Origin: Branchiostoma floridae
Lineage: Eukaryota > Chordata > Leptocardii > Amphioxiformes > Branchiostomatidae
DNA length: 64,000 nucleotides
Assembly (NCBI RefSeq): GCF_000003815.2
Contig: NC_049983.1
Coordinates: 20,422,579-20,486,578, forward strand
Direction: 5' to 3'
The notes under the pieces were generated by a model that saw only the letters and a list, made by a program, of their open reading frames with translations, had not been told where the DNA came from and searched no databases. Position numbers and translations under genes: made by a program. Shown piece after piece: positions 12,067 to 22,639 of this stretch. The first letter of the stretch is position 1, and each line of letters begins with the position of its first letter.

Positions 12067-12221
12067 AATGGTGTGGGTTCACTGCCCACTAGTGCCCAGT
12101 GGTGTGGGTTCACTGTCCAGTGGTGTGGGTTCACTGCCCAGTGGTGTGGGTTCACTGCCCAGTGGTGTGGGTTCACTGTCCAGTGGTGTGGGTTCACTGT
12201 CCAGTGGTGTGGGTTCAGTGA
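12067..12221 (+). repeat. 21-bp minisatellite, about 7 units
   Basis: The unit is GGTGTGGGTTCACTGCCCAGT, with GCC/GTC variants, repeated head to tail. The first unit is longer, with an inserted ACTAGTGCC, and the last is diverged. Because 21 is divisible by three, the complement reads as a repeated seven-residue peptide, but no flanking coding signal supports translation. Confidence 0.9.
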
Positions 12222-12577
12222 CCTGTTGCTGATGTAGCTGCTAACTAGGTCACCTGTCAGACTGAGACATGTGCATCTGATATTCCAGATGCTCAACAGG
12301 TGTAACATTCAAAATCAGTGTACCATTCAGACATTTCTTGATTTCTTAGACCAACCAGGGGACCAATAGAATTTGACCCATGCAGACAGGTAGAAATAGA
12401 CAGTTATTTACCACAGAGCAGTTGATTTCAGCAGTGCTGTTGTGATCAACTGTTAGCAGTAAATGATCTGTATCCAACTACAGTGTGGTATCTGCTATCT
12501 GAACATGAATGCAGTAACATAAAGTTAATCATCAAAATTGTACTACATGTAGTATAAGACACTGTTTGTGGTGGTTT

Positions 12578-12840
12578 TAATAATAATAATCATCTGGTAT
12601 ATTTTGCCAGCCAGTAGGTACCCCAAGTATGAGTAATGAGGCTGTTTAGTGTGGTCGAGGCACCTCCTCGAGCACGGAACCCCCGTTGTACGTCCCTCCC
12701 GGAAGACGATTTTGTGGAAAGCTTCGTGAGGCTACAGCAATCTGGACGTCCTTGGTTGGTCCCCCATCCAAGCACTATCCGGACCGCGCGTTGCTTAACT
12801 TCCGAGATCGGGTGTACCAACGCGCCACACGGCCGTAGCT
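12578..12840 (-). mobile_element. 5S rRNA-derived SINE (SINE3-like)
   Basis: Read on the minus strand from 12840, it matches 5S rRNA in order: GCTACGGCCGTGTGG, then CCCGATCTCGGAAGTTAAGC, then GCTTGGATGGGGGACC, then GCTGTAGCCT. It lacks about 10 nt of the 5S middle and continues into an unrelated tail ending in an ATT repeat at 12578-12590. A 5S head joined to a foreign tail with a simple-repeat end is the plan of SINE3 elements, which use the internal 5S promoter for RNA polymerase III. It is not a functional 5S gene. Confidence 0.85.
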
Positions 12841-12841
12841 T

Positions 12842-15800
12842 AAGTTCAATCATGGTGAAGAATGTAGCACAAAAACACAAATCGAAAGCCATCCTCTTGC
12901 AAGAAGATTTACATTTACATTAGCATTTCCAGTACTGGAATACCGTACAGGAACTATCCTTCCCACTCCTTCCTGTTGTTGCAGCAGCAGCACTGTAGTC
13001 AGTGTCACCTGTGGTTCTGTCATGCCTTATGGATGATCTATGACGCCACGTGGCAGGAAGTGGTATTGTTACACGTATGATTCACCACGATTGTTTCTCG
13101 GAAGAATTATCACTTCTATTACCTGTCCAGGTGACCCTGATGACAATGTCAGAAGGAGTGGCGCAGTGATTGCGACACATGACGAAACCAAGACTGGGAT
13201 GGGTAAAACCTGACAGTTTATTGCCTGCAGTAAAACGACCTGTAGGTCATGTAGGGACCTATACAGATTACTCCTTCTAGTACAGTCATTCGAAATTGGC
13301 AAATACATTTTACTGTGAGATAGACAAACTCCATATTTATGTCGGAATTTGCCTTGATTAAAGGTGAAAGAGAGGGGGCTTGAAATTGAAGACATACATG
13401 GCAGAATACATGTAGATATAAGGTACTGATAAAATTACATTTCATTGGAGAACTTTTGGTCCACAATCTTCCCCAGGGCAAGCAGTGTTGACAGATAAGG
13501 CAAACTTGATAGTGTGAAAGAAGAATTCAATATCCTATGATCTACCAGCCTGATGAAACTCTTCACTAATAGAACAGTCACACACTTTCCCACAGGTGTT
13601 GAAGATAATTGTTCATCAAGGTGTGGTGTCAGCTGTGTCACCCTGACAGACTCAGGAACTCACACTGCTTGTCTACAGGAAGGAGACTCAATTTCCTTCT
13701 TCTGGCAGTGCCTACAGCAGTGTCTGTAACGTGTGTAAAGGTTCATGGTGACTTGGCAAAATTTGTCTGGAAATTATATTTTCAACCAGTATCAAACACC
13801 AGACAAAAAGGCACAATGAAAGACTTGTTGCACAACTGATTGAGATGCTGCTGTTCGCATATTGACTTAACATTAAAAACATTGATGAAAGTTTATATAC
13901 ATTACATATGTTTGCATTGAAGGCTAAATGATTGACAGACCTTCACCTTAATCCATTTTTCAATCAATTATCATCTATCATCAATGGGAAACAGAGGGTG
14001 GAACTAATGTCCATCAAACTGTTAAATCAAACGTATAATCAGCTATACTTATGTCAATCAGCCCTGAGGAGAAATACTGTATCTTGAAATGCTGTATGCT
14101 TGGTCTATATCTATACTATAATATTATTTTATGAACTATTTTGCTCAAAATTACACAGGGGGGGTCAAAGTTCATAAACAGCATATCTTACCCCACAGCT
14201 TTTATTATGTCAACATCAGATTCCCATGCCTGACTGTTTATGCAACCTTCCCTGACTGTCATGTGGACATGGTTGTCTGTGTACTTTTGTTGTGGGTAAA
14301 GATATTTACTTCCTCTTGCCCAAAGCCCTGCAGGTAAGCCTACTGTAAACATGAAAACTTTTTGCAAAGATCTAAAGACAACACTGGCAGAATGCTAATC
14401 TAAATGCTGTAAGCTTTTTGTGTGATTGTGGATATATTATATAATTTCTGTGGCTAAGACTGAATCCATAAAACTATGAAGCTCCAATCTACAGGTTTTG
14501 CATGAATTTTAGTTACAGAAATTTTTTCTTATTTACAGTAACCATATCAGGTGATTTCAGGTGGGGTCTGACTCACAGCTGTCAGATTGGCTGCTCTCAC
14601 GAGAGGCGTTGTATATACCTCCAGGTAACATCACACCACTTACACAATGGTTGGAAATCACAGGGTGCTGCAGCTGAAAGTCAGCCAGAGTTCACTCAGA
14701 CCACACCAATCTAGTATCATATTCTGCAAGCAGAGTTGGGCTGTGGAGATCATCAATGTACGTAGTGGTATTCCCTCAGTTAAATCCCGACCACTACTAT
14801 TCTCCAAGTCACCCTGCCTCTGCTTGGAGAATACTATCTTCATAGTTCTCTAATATTTCTAAGCGAAACTCAGCAGGCAGTCAAGATGAAGACTGGGGGT
14901 GGAGAGGACAACTCCCGAGTCTCTGCATTCACTCCCTAATGCTGGGTGGAGAAGTTTTCCTCAGACTCTGTTTCCATTTGAACATCGCATTTCAAGATCT
15001 TTTTCTTTAAAATCTAAGAAACAGCATATCAAATTGATTCAACCTTACATATAATTATAAATATACATATATACATATGTGGACCTACTGTATGAAGGGA
15101 ATTCTGGATTTGACACCTCTACAATATCCATACAACTGACAACGTGGTCCTCAAAAATTCTACACGCCTGTTTAGAAACTCACAACTAGCAGCTATCAAA
15201 TGTACATAGTCACTTGATGATTTAACACATGTACACATTAACACATGTACAGACCACAATATATAACATTGTGTACAAAATATCTATAAAACTCTTTTGT
15301 GTAATTCAACCATGTTGGGTTTGCTCCACTATATTGTCAAGTTTCTTCAAAACTGAGAAAAACAGACTTACACTTTTCACGCTATCATTATGTTCACTAA
15401 TAACCACTTCACGCTCATTTTCATTCCTGGCAAGTACAGTAATAGAGCAACTTCTAAAGGGGCTAGTTATGAGAAAAACATCTTGAATTTGCCATATAAA
15501 GCATGCTGCCAATTCTTCTTCATACACGTGTTCATACACAAACCGGAGACGCTGAAGTTTCAAAACGTCACAAAGAGCCGTGTTGAATTCGACGAACTCT
15601 TGAGGAGCAATTAGAGCTGCAATTTGTGCCATTCGAAGTGCAAAACAACCTGGGTGATGTGCTAATCACAGGTGTTGAGTACCTTGTGGCTGGGTGATTA
15701 ACTAAATGAGTACCAACTAATTGGTTTTTGTAGCTAACATTTTTGGCAATGCCTCAGAGACAGGACTGTTTATATAGTGATTCAACTGTGTCAAAAATAT

Positions 15801-15999
15801 TGTTACTATTTCATTGGTACGTTTTATAAGAATTGGATTCTGCAGACTGGTGAGTGCATGGTATATAGTAAGGCAAGTATACCGTATATAATGAAAGTAA
15901 TCTGGATCACTGAAGAGCTAATTTTCCACTGGTCATGACAGAGAAGACAGACACACCCACTGTGTACTTGTACAGAATTTACAGGTTCTTTGTGATGGA
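12842..15999. other. Intergenic DNA, no supported gene
   Basis: Only short overlapping frames are present. The most protein-like is a 108-codon frame on the minus strand at 15306-15632, listed separately. A 36-bp palindrome at 14798-14833 (TATTCTCCAAG and CTTGGAGAATA) looks like a minimal relic of the TACTCTCC foldback family. Confidence 0.4.
15306..15632 (-). CDS. Unrecognised 108-residue open frame
   Basis: The predicted peptide begins MAQIAALIAPQEFVEFNTAL and has a balanced, acidic, protein-like composition rich in leucine, valine and glutamate, unlike the other short frames here. I recognise no family. No clear splice sites or poly(A) signal define a gene, and frames of 74-85 codons overlap it on the other strand. 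It may be a captured fragment of a gene or a chance frame. Confidence 0.2.
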   Translation of the reverse strand: MAQIAALIAPQEFVEFNTALCDVLKLQRLRFVYEHVYEEELAACFIWQIQDVFLITSPFRSCSITVLARNENEREVVISEHNDSVKSVSLFFSVLKKLDNIVEQTQHG

Positions 16000-16008
16000 A
16001 AACTCCAC

Positions 16009-16111
16009 TAGCCTGGTATCCAGCTGTATTATAGCTCCCGAGTCTCTTCTGTCCTCTTCGAAGAGGAAGAGGATATAGCATATATATATACTACAACTGG
16101 ATACCAGGGTA
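16009..16111. mobile_element. 103-bp MITE with TAGCCTGGTATCCAG ends and 9-bp target duplication
   Basis: The termini TAGCCTGGTATCCAG and CTGGATACCAGGGTA are inverted repeats with 1 mismatch in 15. They are flanked by perfect 9-bp copies of AAACTCCAC at 16000-16008 and 16112-16120. The interior has a small palindrome (CCTCTTCGAAGAGG) and a TA run. The 9-bp duplication suggests a Mutator- or Merlin-like enzyme, but superfamily is not proven. Confidence 0.8.
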
Positions 16112-16169
16112 AAACTCCACTAGCTCCGTTTGACAAGATCTTTGGTCAGTGGACTGCAACCCTTTCCAG

Positions 16170-16262
16170 GAGTGGCATGCCGGACAAGCATCAATAGCCG
16201 GGATTTGAACTCCAAACCTTTTGAGCCAGAGGCAAGCTATCGACTGGACTGTGCATGCTACT
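16170..16262 (-). mobile_element. Possible tRNA-derived SINE remnant
   Basis: On the minus strand GGAGTTCAAATCC resembles the tRNA B box (GGTTCGANTCC), preceded by a poor A-box-like GATAGCTTGCCTCTGG. It does not fold into an intact tRNA by eye. Low confidence. Confidence 0.3.
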
Positions 16263-16269
16263 AAACGCT

Positions 16270-18047
16270 CTAGGTAGAAGCAATGCGAAATGTTTAAGAT
16301 AGTGTGACTCCTTGGTCATATTGTAGATAAATTGACTTATTGGTATTATGCTATCCAAATAACACATCTTATGATATCAGTTAATCATTTTAAAAGCTAA
16401 TCCTGGATCTGAACTTGATGCATAGACCATGTGTATCTTAGTGTGTACATTATGACTAGTCTCTACCAGACTCCCGTCTGGCCGAATGGTAATAGGGGAC
16501 TTTGGGCAAGTTAGGATAAAAGCCTAGTAGGAGTTAATTGGCCTAGGAGTGTTGGCCGGCCTTAGGTCGCAAATTGTAATCCTCGGCCATCTAACTCCTC
16601 TGGCGTGTTTTCTGTCTCATTTGGCCAGTAATTTGGTGTTATAAGCTAGAAACCGTAATAGGACTGCAATTATCTTTAAGGGTTTTGTTTTTCCCTCCCC
16701 AGAGAAATACAGGCATTGTGATAAGTTGATGAGGAGTCCTCGCTTTATGAACTATTTTTGACAGCTCAAGTGTTTGTGCTGCTCTCATCACACCTGACCT
16801 AATTACAGCACTTTCCCTTACAAAGGGATGCGGGGCTGAAAAACACGCACTGAGATATCCTTCATGCTCGAATGTGAATGTACATCATTTTTCCACCTTT
16901 GTTTTCAAGCTTAAATCAAAATTGTTGAAGTGTGATACCTTTTCACGAAGAAAAACAACACAAATTGCATGCTGATAATGACGTCAGAATTCATATCTTC
17001 AAAAGAAAACAGATGATGATATCAGAGACTGCCAGGGGACTTCTTTGGATATCAAAGAGATGATTTTCACGAGAACTTCTTAAATCCCAGAGCAGTATGA
17101 TGTTTCTTGCTTGCCGACACAATATAAAGAAATCAGGGTTAAATGAAATTAAGTAAATTGGGCTATCATAAAACGAAATGTCAGTGGTTTGCCATGTGGG
17201 ATTTACTGGTGAAAGAAACAAGTTTTTTAGATGTGTTTTCATCATTTCTTCATGTAAAATAACATAGCAGGTTTACTAAGTGAAGCTCAAAGTTGCTCGG
17301 ATAAATACTATATTTTGTTTGTTCTACTCATTTCTTCATGCATGCATTCATTTTCACTTCATATTGTATTCAAAATTTGAATAGAAGATGAAGTGAAGCA
17401 TCTCACGTTACCAATAGTGATACAGGTAGTGAATAATGTCAGGAACCAGTTTTTTCTATTGTTTTATCAATCATCCATTCATTCACCCAAACCAATCAAA
17501 GTGCTAAAAACCATCATCCCTACACGATATTTGGTATAAATGACAATACAAGCATGTTGTAAAGAGATATATCCTAAATCCCTTTGCCTATGCAACCATG
17601 GGCAATAGGCCTCGCAATTCTAGTCAGTGAGCAAGCCGAACCGAGCCGACAAGAAAAAATGATGTCCCCATCACCTGTAGTGATCCCATGTGGTTGGGCC
17701 GCTTGTAAGACCCCGCCCCCACACCCCAAAAGACACTTTCAACGCCCTATTATGTTTAACCAAGGACGTTGTGGTTTAACAATTTTGGGTACACTCACGT
17801 TGTATATACTTGTCTTACTCAAGACTGAATCACATCACTGTAACTTTGTTGAAACAGGCAACGTTTTAGACGGACCTGCATGGTATTGCCAAATAAAGGT
17901 CGACTGGCAACAATAAGATAAAACACTCAAGCAACATTTCACACAAGATACTTTACGAATGAATACTAGTAGATTATAAAGACTACAATGATAATAGATA
18001 AGACATTGTACAACCACCTCAACCAAGCAACCCCCACCCCGACCCTA
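16270..18047. other. Intergenic DNA with one imperfect hairpin
   Basis: I see no gene. A 43-bp near-perfect hairpin at 17354-17396 starts TCACTTCATATTGTATTCAA and has two mismatches between its arms. The segment 16460-16620 has a mosaic look with inverted GGAGTTA/TAACTCC motifs and may be another decayed foldback element. Confidence 0.4.
17354..17396. repeat. 43-bp near-perfect hairpin
   Basis: The left arm TCACTTCATATTGTATTCAAA pairs with the right arm across a single central base, with two mismatches in 21. It is a possible short foldback remnant. Confidence 0.7.
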
Positions 18048-18355
18048 TTCTAAAGTTTGAATCTGGTGTAAAGCATTCAATGAACAATGGTAGCCTACTA
18101 AAAACTCTTGTGTACTGTTTGACTGCGTCCGTCGCCACCACGTGCTCACAAGGTAGGCGTGTGGTCTAGTTGGACCTCTGCCCAGGACCCAGTTCTAAAA
18201 CTTGAATCTGGTGTACAGCATTCAATGCAGAATGGTAGATAACTACAAACTCAGTACAATGTTTGACTGATATGAGGTTTAACGGCTGAGTGCGCCGCCC
18301 CTATGTGCCCTCTGGTAGGCGTGTGTCTAGTTGGTCCGTAGCCCCGGGCAGGACC
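18048..18355 (+). repeat. Two-copy tandem duplication, period 145 bp
   Basis: Copy 1 is 18048-18190 and copy 2 is 18193-18355. Shared landmarks in the same order are TTCTAAA..TTGAATCTGGTGTA, GCATTCAATG..AATGGTAG, GTTTGACTG, GGTAGGCGTGTG..TCTAGTTGG and a final AGGACC. Copy 2 carries a small insertion. No coding frame is shared. Confidence 0.85.
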
Positions 18356-20638
18356 TTGTAGACGCACACGGGCGCACCGTGATGTAAGAACTCCGGCAAT
18401 GACGTGTTGGAATCGGCAATTAGTGGGGAGGGGTTCTGTCTTGTTCGTTATTTTTGACATTCTCGTGCGCGATTTACTTATCTGTAGATAGATCGTTCCA
18501 GCGGGTGATTATTAGCCACACATGCGGTAAATATTAAGATGACCCACAAATCATTTCCAATTCGTTAGGCAGAAGGTGAAAGTTTTTCCCAAGGCTGTTG
18601 GCGAAAGCGATAGATATTACAAAAGACGACTTGATGATAAAGAAAAACGAGAGACAATCACAGTCTAGCGAATTGACGAAAAACGTGCCTAGTTTTGGCA
18701 GGGCACACACTTTTTGATACCCTTGACCTACGCCAAGAAGAACCTTCAATCGTTGCCTATCGAGTGGCCTGGCATCATCAATCGCATCCTACAAGTTACA
18801 CTTTACTACTACTGCCCATACAAAATTCTGGTTTTCCGCCGACTGATGCCAACCAAGTTGTCCAGTGCTAGCTACATCTCTCAAAAAGAAAATCAGGATT
18901 TTGTTTTTTTAACTTTTTGCATGCGCCGATCAAAAGCGACTGAAACTCGGGAGACACCCGTTCTTTTCTATATGATTGTGAATATTTCACTAGTAAGCGG
19001 GAGACACCTTTTTTTAGAGGAAGCTTGTTTCCGACGGGCATCTTTAACCTCTGTCAGCTGCGCCGCGCGCTGTCATAACAGGTTTGGAAGTCTGTGGTGT
19101 TGATGCTTGTTGTGTATTCTGTTCAGGTAGACTTCACATACACAAGTAGAAATACGCCTTTTGTAAACATTATTTGAATTGGGGTTCTTGATTCTTAAAT
19201 ACTAAAAAGTGTGTCTTCTCAGGCTGATTTCGTTACAAATACATGTGTGTTTTTTATTCATCTTTTTCATTTGAAAAGCGACATTATCCAGGTGGTTAGT
19301 GCATTTCGGCTTAAGTTCAGGTGACCCAACAATAATAGCCATTGCCTACCAAACCGGTCGAGCAAGTCTTTGAGACTTCAGGAAAAACAGAACCCACACT
19401 GCGTTTCGTTGTTGTTGTTTTTACAGCTAATTTGCTAGTAATGACATCTCACTTTTAGTATCCTTTCTGAATTATGTTTTCCCAAATCTTACCGCACTCA
19501 ACCGTCTTTTGATGCGTCTGTGGCATACACCCCTCTCTTCTCAAATGACCTGTCGAACGACTTTCGGGCGGTGTCGTTTACCGTGAATAATTTGTTTACG
19601 GAACACAATACTCTCTACCTGGTGGGGAAGGTGTCTGCTTCGTTTTCTTTTAAAGCTTCGATTTTTCCAGAAATCAAGCTCGTCCGACATTTCAGTCGGC
19701 GGCCTTGCGTGTCCATAGTTTGCTGCTGGTTTTCTGGCAACTGTTTAATCAACACAAGTTTTTATAGCACGTTGTATATGGACTTGCCTAAGGTCAGGGG
19801 TCAATCTACATGGTTCATCTCTCGTTGAGGTCACGACAGGTGGATTCAAATCGCAGGTATCAAGAGGACTTGTTTTGATCATTGCCAACCCTACAGGTGA
19901 GTTAGAAATAAAACCTTCTTTCTTAAGCATTTTCAATTTCCCCAAGCCTCACACGATGTAGAAATTGCTTGGTAATAAGCAATGTATTCCCAGTAACACT
20001 ACTACATGTAATCATAATTGGTCGTATTGCCTCATTATCTGTGGTTTTGTGTTTCTTCTGTGCATGCCTGTCACTTCGGCAGACAACCTGTCAGCTCGAA
20101 AATCATTAGCAATTGCGTTATAAGTAGAACGTTTACAACTGACGTTACATTTTGTGCACAATATGCTAACATGAACAGGAATGTCCTTGATGTGACCCAT
20201 GTTGAGGTTGTTAAGAGCAGAATATTTATGACACAAATATTAAATGGGCGCCGTACAATAGACGGTTTGATTCATTAGCGTTATATGTACGCAACAGGCG
20301 TCAGGTCACCGCCCTAAATTGGCGCGGGATAGAGACATATAAACCTGTCCGACGGGTGTCTTTGTGATTAAAAAAACGTACAAGAGAAAGATAGACTCAA
20401 ATATGTGAATTATGCACGATATACAAAACGCTACCCCCAAAAACGCTATTATGCAACCCACTTTGGTCACGACCAAATAAGCAAAATCAATGTTCAAAGA
20501 GGCAAGAGCCTCCAAGGAAATCCCATGCAAATTTACCATCGCAAGCCCCCCTCCCCCCAAAAGAAACGCCACCCGCACACAATAGGACTTCTCAAATTAC
20601 AGTCAAGTATCAAAACACTACAGTCTAGCCAAAACGAG
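18356..20638. other. Intergenic DNA, no supported gene
   Basis: This stretch is somewhat richer in CpG than its surroundings around 18.3-18.5 kb and 19.5-19.7 kb. Frames up to 129 codons occur (18714-19103), but they start at non-ATG codons or have low-complexity composition and match no family I know. Confidence 0.4.
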
Positions 20639-20685
20639 GCGTTTGGTTACTCTCCAAGCAGAGGTTGAATCGCGCAGATATAGTA

Positions 20686-20733
20686 GTAGTCGGAAAAATT
20701 ACACGGGCGCTCTTGTGTAATTTTTCCGACTAC
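20686..20733. repeat. Perfect 19-bp hairpin core of the TACTCTCC element
   Basis: The left arm GTAGTCGGAAAAATTACAC (20686-20704) is exactly complementary to GTGTAATTTTTCCGACTAC (20715-20733), with a 10-nt GC-rich loop. Perfect arms suggest recent origin or gene conversion between arms. Confidence 0.9.
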
Positions 20734-20910
20734 AGTCAAACCTGTCTATAGCGGCCACTCAAGGGAGCGGACAAATTTGGCCACTATAGACAGGTGGCCT
20801 CTGTATAGAGGTGGTAACTTGTAGATAAAATACCCAAGGGACCGACAAAAAGTGGCCACTATGGACAGGTGGCCCCTCTGTAGAGGTGGCCCCTAATACA
20901 GGTTTGACTG
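20733..20910. mobile_element. Nested 178-bp MITE, CAGTCAAACCTGT ends, TA target
   Basis: The inverted ends CAGTCAAACCTGT and ACAGGTTTGACTG are flanked by TA on both sides (20731-20732 and 20911-20912). The interior repeats GGCCACTATAGACAGGTGGC-like motifs. TA duplication and CAGT.. ends fit the Tc1/mariner/pogo group. It is the same family as the split copy at 8.8-9.4 kb and has no transposase. Confidence 0.85.
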
Positions 20911-20960
20911 TACTGATGTATCTGCGCGATTCAACCTCTGCTTTGAGAGTAGCGTTTGGT

Positions 20961-21495
20961 ATGGTGACCCAGCAGATGTACACAGCCACCGATGAAACTT
21001 TTCTATTACAAACGTCTTGTTACCAGTTTTAAATTCAACATTTTCAGCATTTAAAGCTTCGAATTCTTTGCAACATGTTTCAATTAATTTCAATTTCAGT
21101 CAACTACAGCCCATAGACATACTTCCGTCATCTACATTCTTTATACACACAAAAAAAATGCGTCAAAATATACAGTCGGAGGCTTTCTACAGTCTGAGGC
21201 TTTCTACATTGAGTGACCTAAGTATAGTGAGCAGATACTCCACAGTGCACACCTAAGGGTTACAGTCCAAAATCTCCGTGTACAATTGTTTCCAACGTCT
21301 TAGTTCATTGCCTTGAAGTGGTCTAATGACAATCTCACTTAAAATTCGTTTGTAAAGCTTTACACTTCACTTTATTGGGATCCATACTTAGCTTCGATCC
21401 ATATTATACGTTCGCGTAAGCCCAATCCATATTACAACTTCTGTAGAATCACAACTTTTGTAGTGTGAGCTTTTAATTCTTTTATTTCTCTAACT
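20961..21495 (+). other. 5' flank and possible 5' UTR of the membrane-protein gene
   Basis: No clear TATA box or conserved promoter pattern is seen. The sequence before the start codon is pyrimidine-rich (TTTTATTTCTCTAACT) without a good splice acceptor, which favours a start inside this exon. Confidence 0.35.
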
Positions 21496-22386
21496 ATGGA
21501 ACGCCCGTCTTTCACAGGTTGTTCTGTTCTTGAAAATATGCGAGGAGGTTTGCTAGAAGGAGCCGCACAACAGCCCATGCGATGGAGGAGTTGGATCACC
21601 AGTCCCAAGGTCCTAGGCTTTGCGTCTTCCGCACTGTTCCTCGTACTTGTGAACTACCTTCACTTCGGCGTCATCCTGAAGACGTGGTCTCCACAGAAAC
21701 CCCCCGTGGACAGGGAGAGCTGCACCTGTCCGTGTTGGGACACCGTCTTCAAGGGGACCTACCAGATGGGAATCAGCGGCTACAAACACATGTACTTCAA
21801 CATCACGCCACAGGCGCTGAAGATGTGGACCCTGACTGTTGTCGCCATTCTGTTGGTACATGAGTGTATCTGCTACATCATCCGCATCGTTCAAACCAGC
21901 AAGCTCAGGCTGTCGATGCTCGTGTTGCTGTTATCTGTCATCCACTCGCACTACTACTCATGGTGGGTGATGTGGGGGTACTATAACGACGATTTCTACT
22001 CGCAGTGGCCGCATCAGATGTTCTTCAGCCTGACGGAGCTGATGTCTACGCTCCTGGTGGTGTGGCAGCTGGATGAAGCCACACCCCTGTCCCCACGACT
22101 GTTGCTCGTCATCTTGGACATTGCCCTCCTGCACATCCTGGCCGGGGGAATTGACCAATTTGTTCTCAACGTGATCTTACGGCGAGGAGAACGTCATCAA
22201 GTGCTGAGAGACCTCGCTTTTATGTCGTCTGATGTCATATATCTGATCGTAGCGTGCACAGAGTTGGCACGCTTATCGTGTGGTAACGGAATTACTTTAT
22301 CGCTTCTCTGGAAATCACTGAAGCGGGATTTGCTGTACTCCGCTCTCGTTATAACGACCCTGCTCGTGTTCTTATCGTTCTTATGA
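21496..22386 (+). CDS. Intronless multi-pass membrane protein, 296 residues, family not recognised
   Basis: This is a single uninterrupted frame with a good start context (A at -3, G at +4) and a poly(A) signal 180 bp downstream. Base composition is clearly more GC-rich than its surroundings, as expected of real coding sequence. By eye there are seven hydrophobic segments, near residues 39-61, 108-131, 137-162, 174-192, 200-227, 239-259 and 278-296. The first loop (62-107) holds three closely spaced cysteines (CTCPC at 76-80) and a possible N-glycosylation site (NIT, 102-104), so it probably faces the lumen or cell exterior. A strongly aromatic stretch, HSHYYSWWVMWGYYNDDFY, lies at 150-168. 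I cannot assign a named family, and seven segments alone do not make it a GPCR: I see no DRY or NPxxY motif. Lack of introns could mean a retrogene or a naturally single-exon gene. Confidence 0.85.
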   Translation: MERPSFTGCSVLENMRGGLLEGAAQQPMRWRSWITSPKVLGFASSALFLVLVNYLHFGVILKTWSPQKPPVDRESCTCPCWDTVFKGTYQMGISGYKHMYFNITPQALKMWTLTVVAILLVHECICYIIRIVQTSKLRLSMLVLLLSVIHSHYYSWWVMWGYYNDDFYSQWPHQMFFSLTELMSTLLVVWQLDEATPLSPRLLLVILDIALLHILAGGIDQFVLNVILRRGERHQVLRDLAFMSSDVIYLIVACTELARLSCGNGITLSLLWKSLKRDLLYSALVITTLLVFLSFL

Positions 22387-22565
22387 CGTATGTTGCATTT
22401 TTATCTTCTGATACGCTATCTTCGTGGCTTCCGTAAAGCTAAGCTAGTTGAGCTGTAAATGAGGACATGTCCGAGCTGCACAATTTTTGTTATCTGCATT
22501 TCTGGTAATACACCAAACGCTGTAAACATTTGTGTACGTATATAAACACTCATAGTCAGCACTGT

Positions 22566-22571
22566 AATAAA
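22566..22571 (+). terminator. Poly(A) signal AATAAA
   Basis: This is the first AATAAA after the stop codon of the membrane-protein gene, 180 bp downstream. A second AATAAA follows at 22634-22639. Either could define the mRNA end. Confidence 0.6.
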
Positions 22572-22639
22572 CTCATTGGAAATTTAAACCATAACTTTGT
22601 CGTTCAAATTTCGTGACCCTGTATTGATGAGACAATAAA

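Larger units (their letters stand above)
20648..20951. mobile_element. TACTCTCC foldback MITE carrying a nested element
   Basis: The ends TACTCTCCAAGCAGAGGTTG and CAACCTCTGCTTTGAGAGTA are inverted repeats, flanked by perfect 9-bp target duplications GCGTTTGGT at 20639-20647 and 20952-20960. The repeat continues inward through AATCGCGCAGATA, and the core is the hairpin at 20686-20733. A TA-flanked element (20733-20910) sits in the right arm; without it the host is an almost complete palindrome of about 124 bp. It encodes no protein. Confidence 0.9.

Noticed and set aside
12067-12221. Regular repeats resembling a CRISPR array or a repeat protein (seven-residue periodic peptide).
   Set aside because: The units are head to tail with no unique spacers, the genome is eukaryotic and no coding signals flank the array. 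It is a minisatellite.
12640-12840. Functional 5S rRNA gene.
   Set aside because: The middle of 5S is deleted, substitutions are many and it continues into a SINE tail with an ATT repeat.
14798-14833. Short palindrome TATTCTCCAAG/CTTGGAGAATA as a further TACTCTCC-family copy.
   Set aside because: It is only 36 bp, the tips differ and there is no target duplication. Noted as a possible relic, not called as an element.
18714-19103. 129-codon open frame.
   Set aside because: It opens at a TTG, not an ATG, has an unlikely composition (Cys-, Arg- and Tyr-rich patches) and shows no recognisable domain.
20648-20951. RAG-like (ProtoRAG/Transib) terminal repeats, of interest in amphioxus.
   Set aside because: The ends lack the CACAGTG-like heptamer and the target duplication is 9 bp, not 5 bp. 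No RAG1- or RAG2-like coding sequence occurs in the window.
21496-22386. Assignment as a G-protein-coupled receptor because of seven hydrophobic segments.
   Set aside because: No DRY, CWxP or NPxxY motifs, an atypically long first loop and no typical extracellular disulphide pattern.
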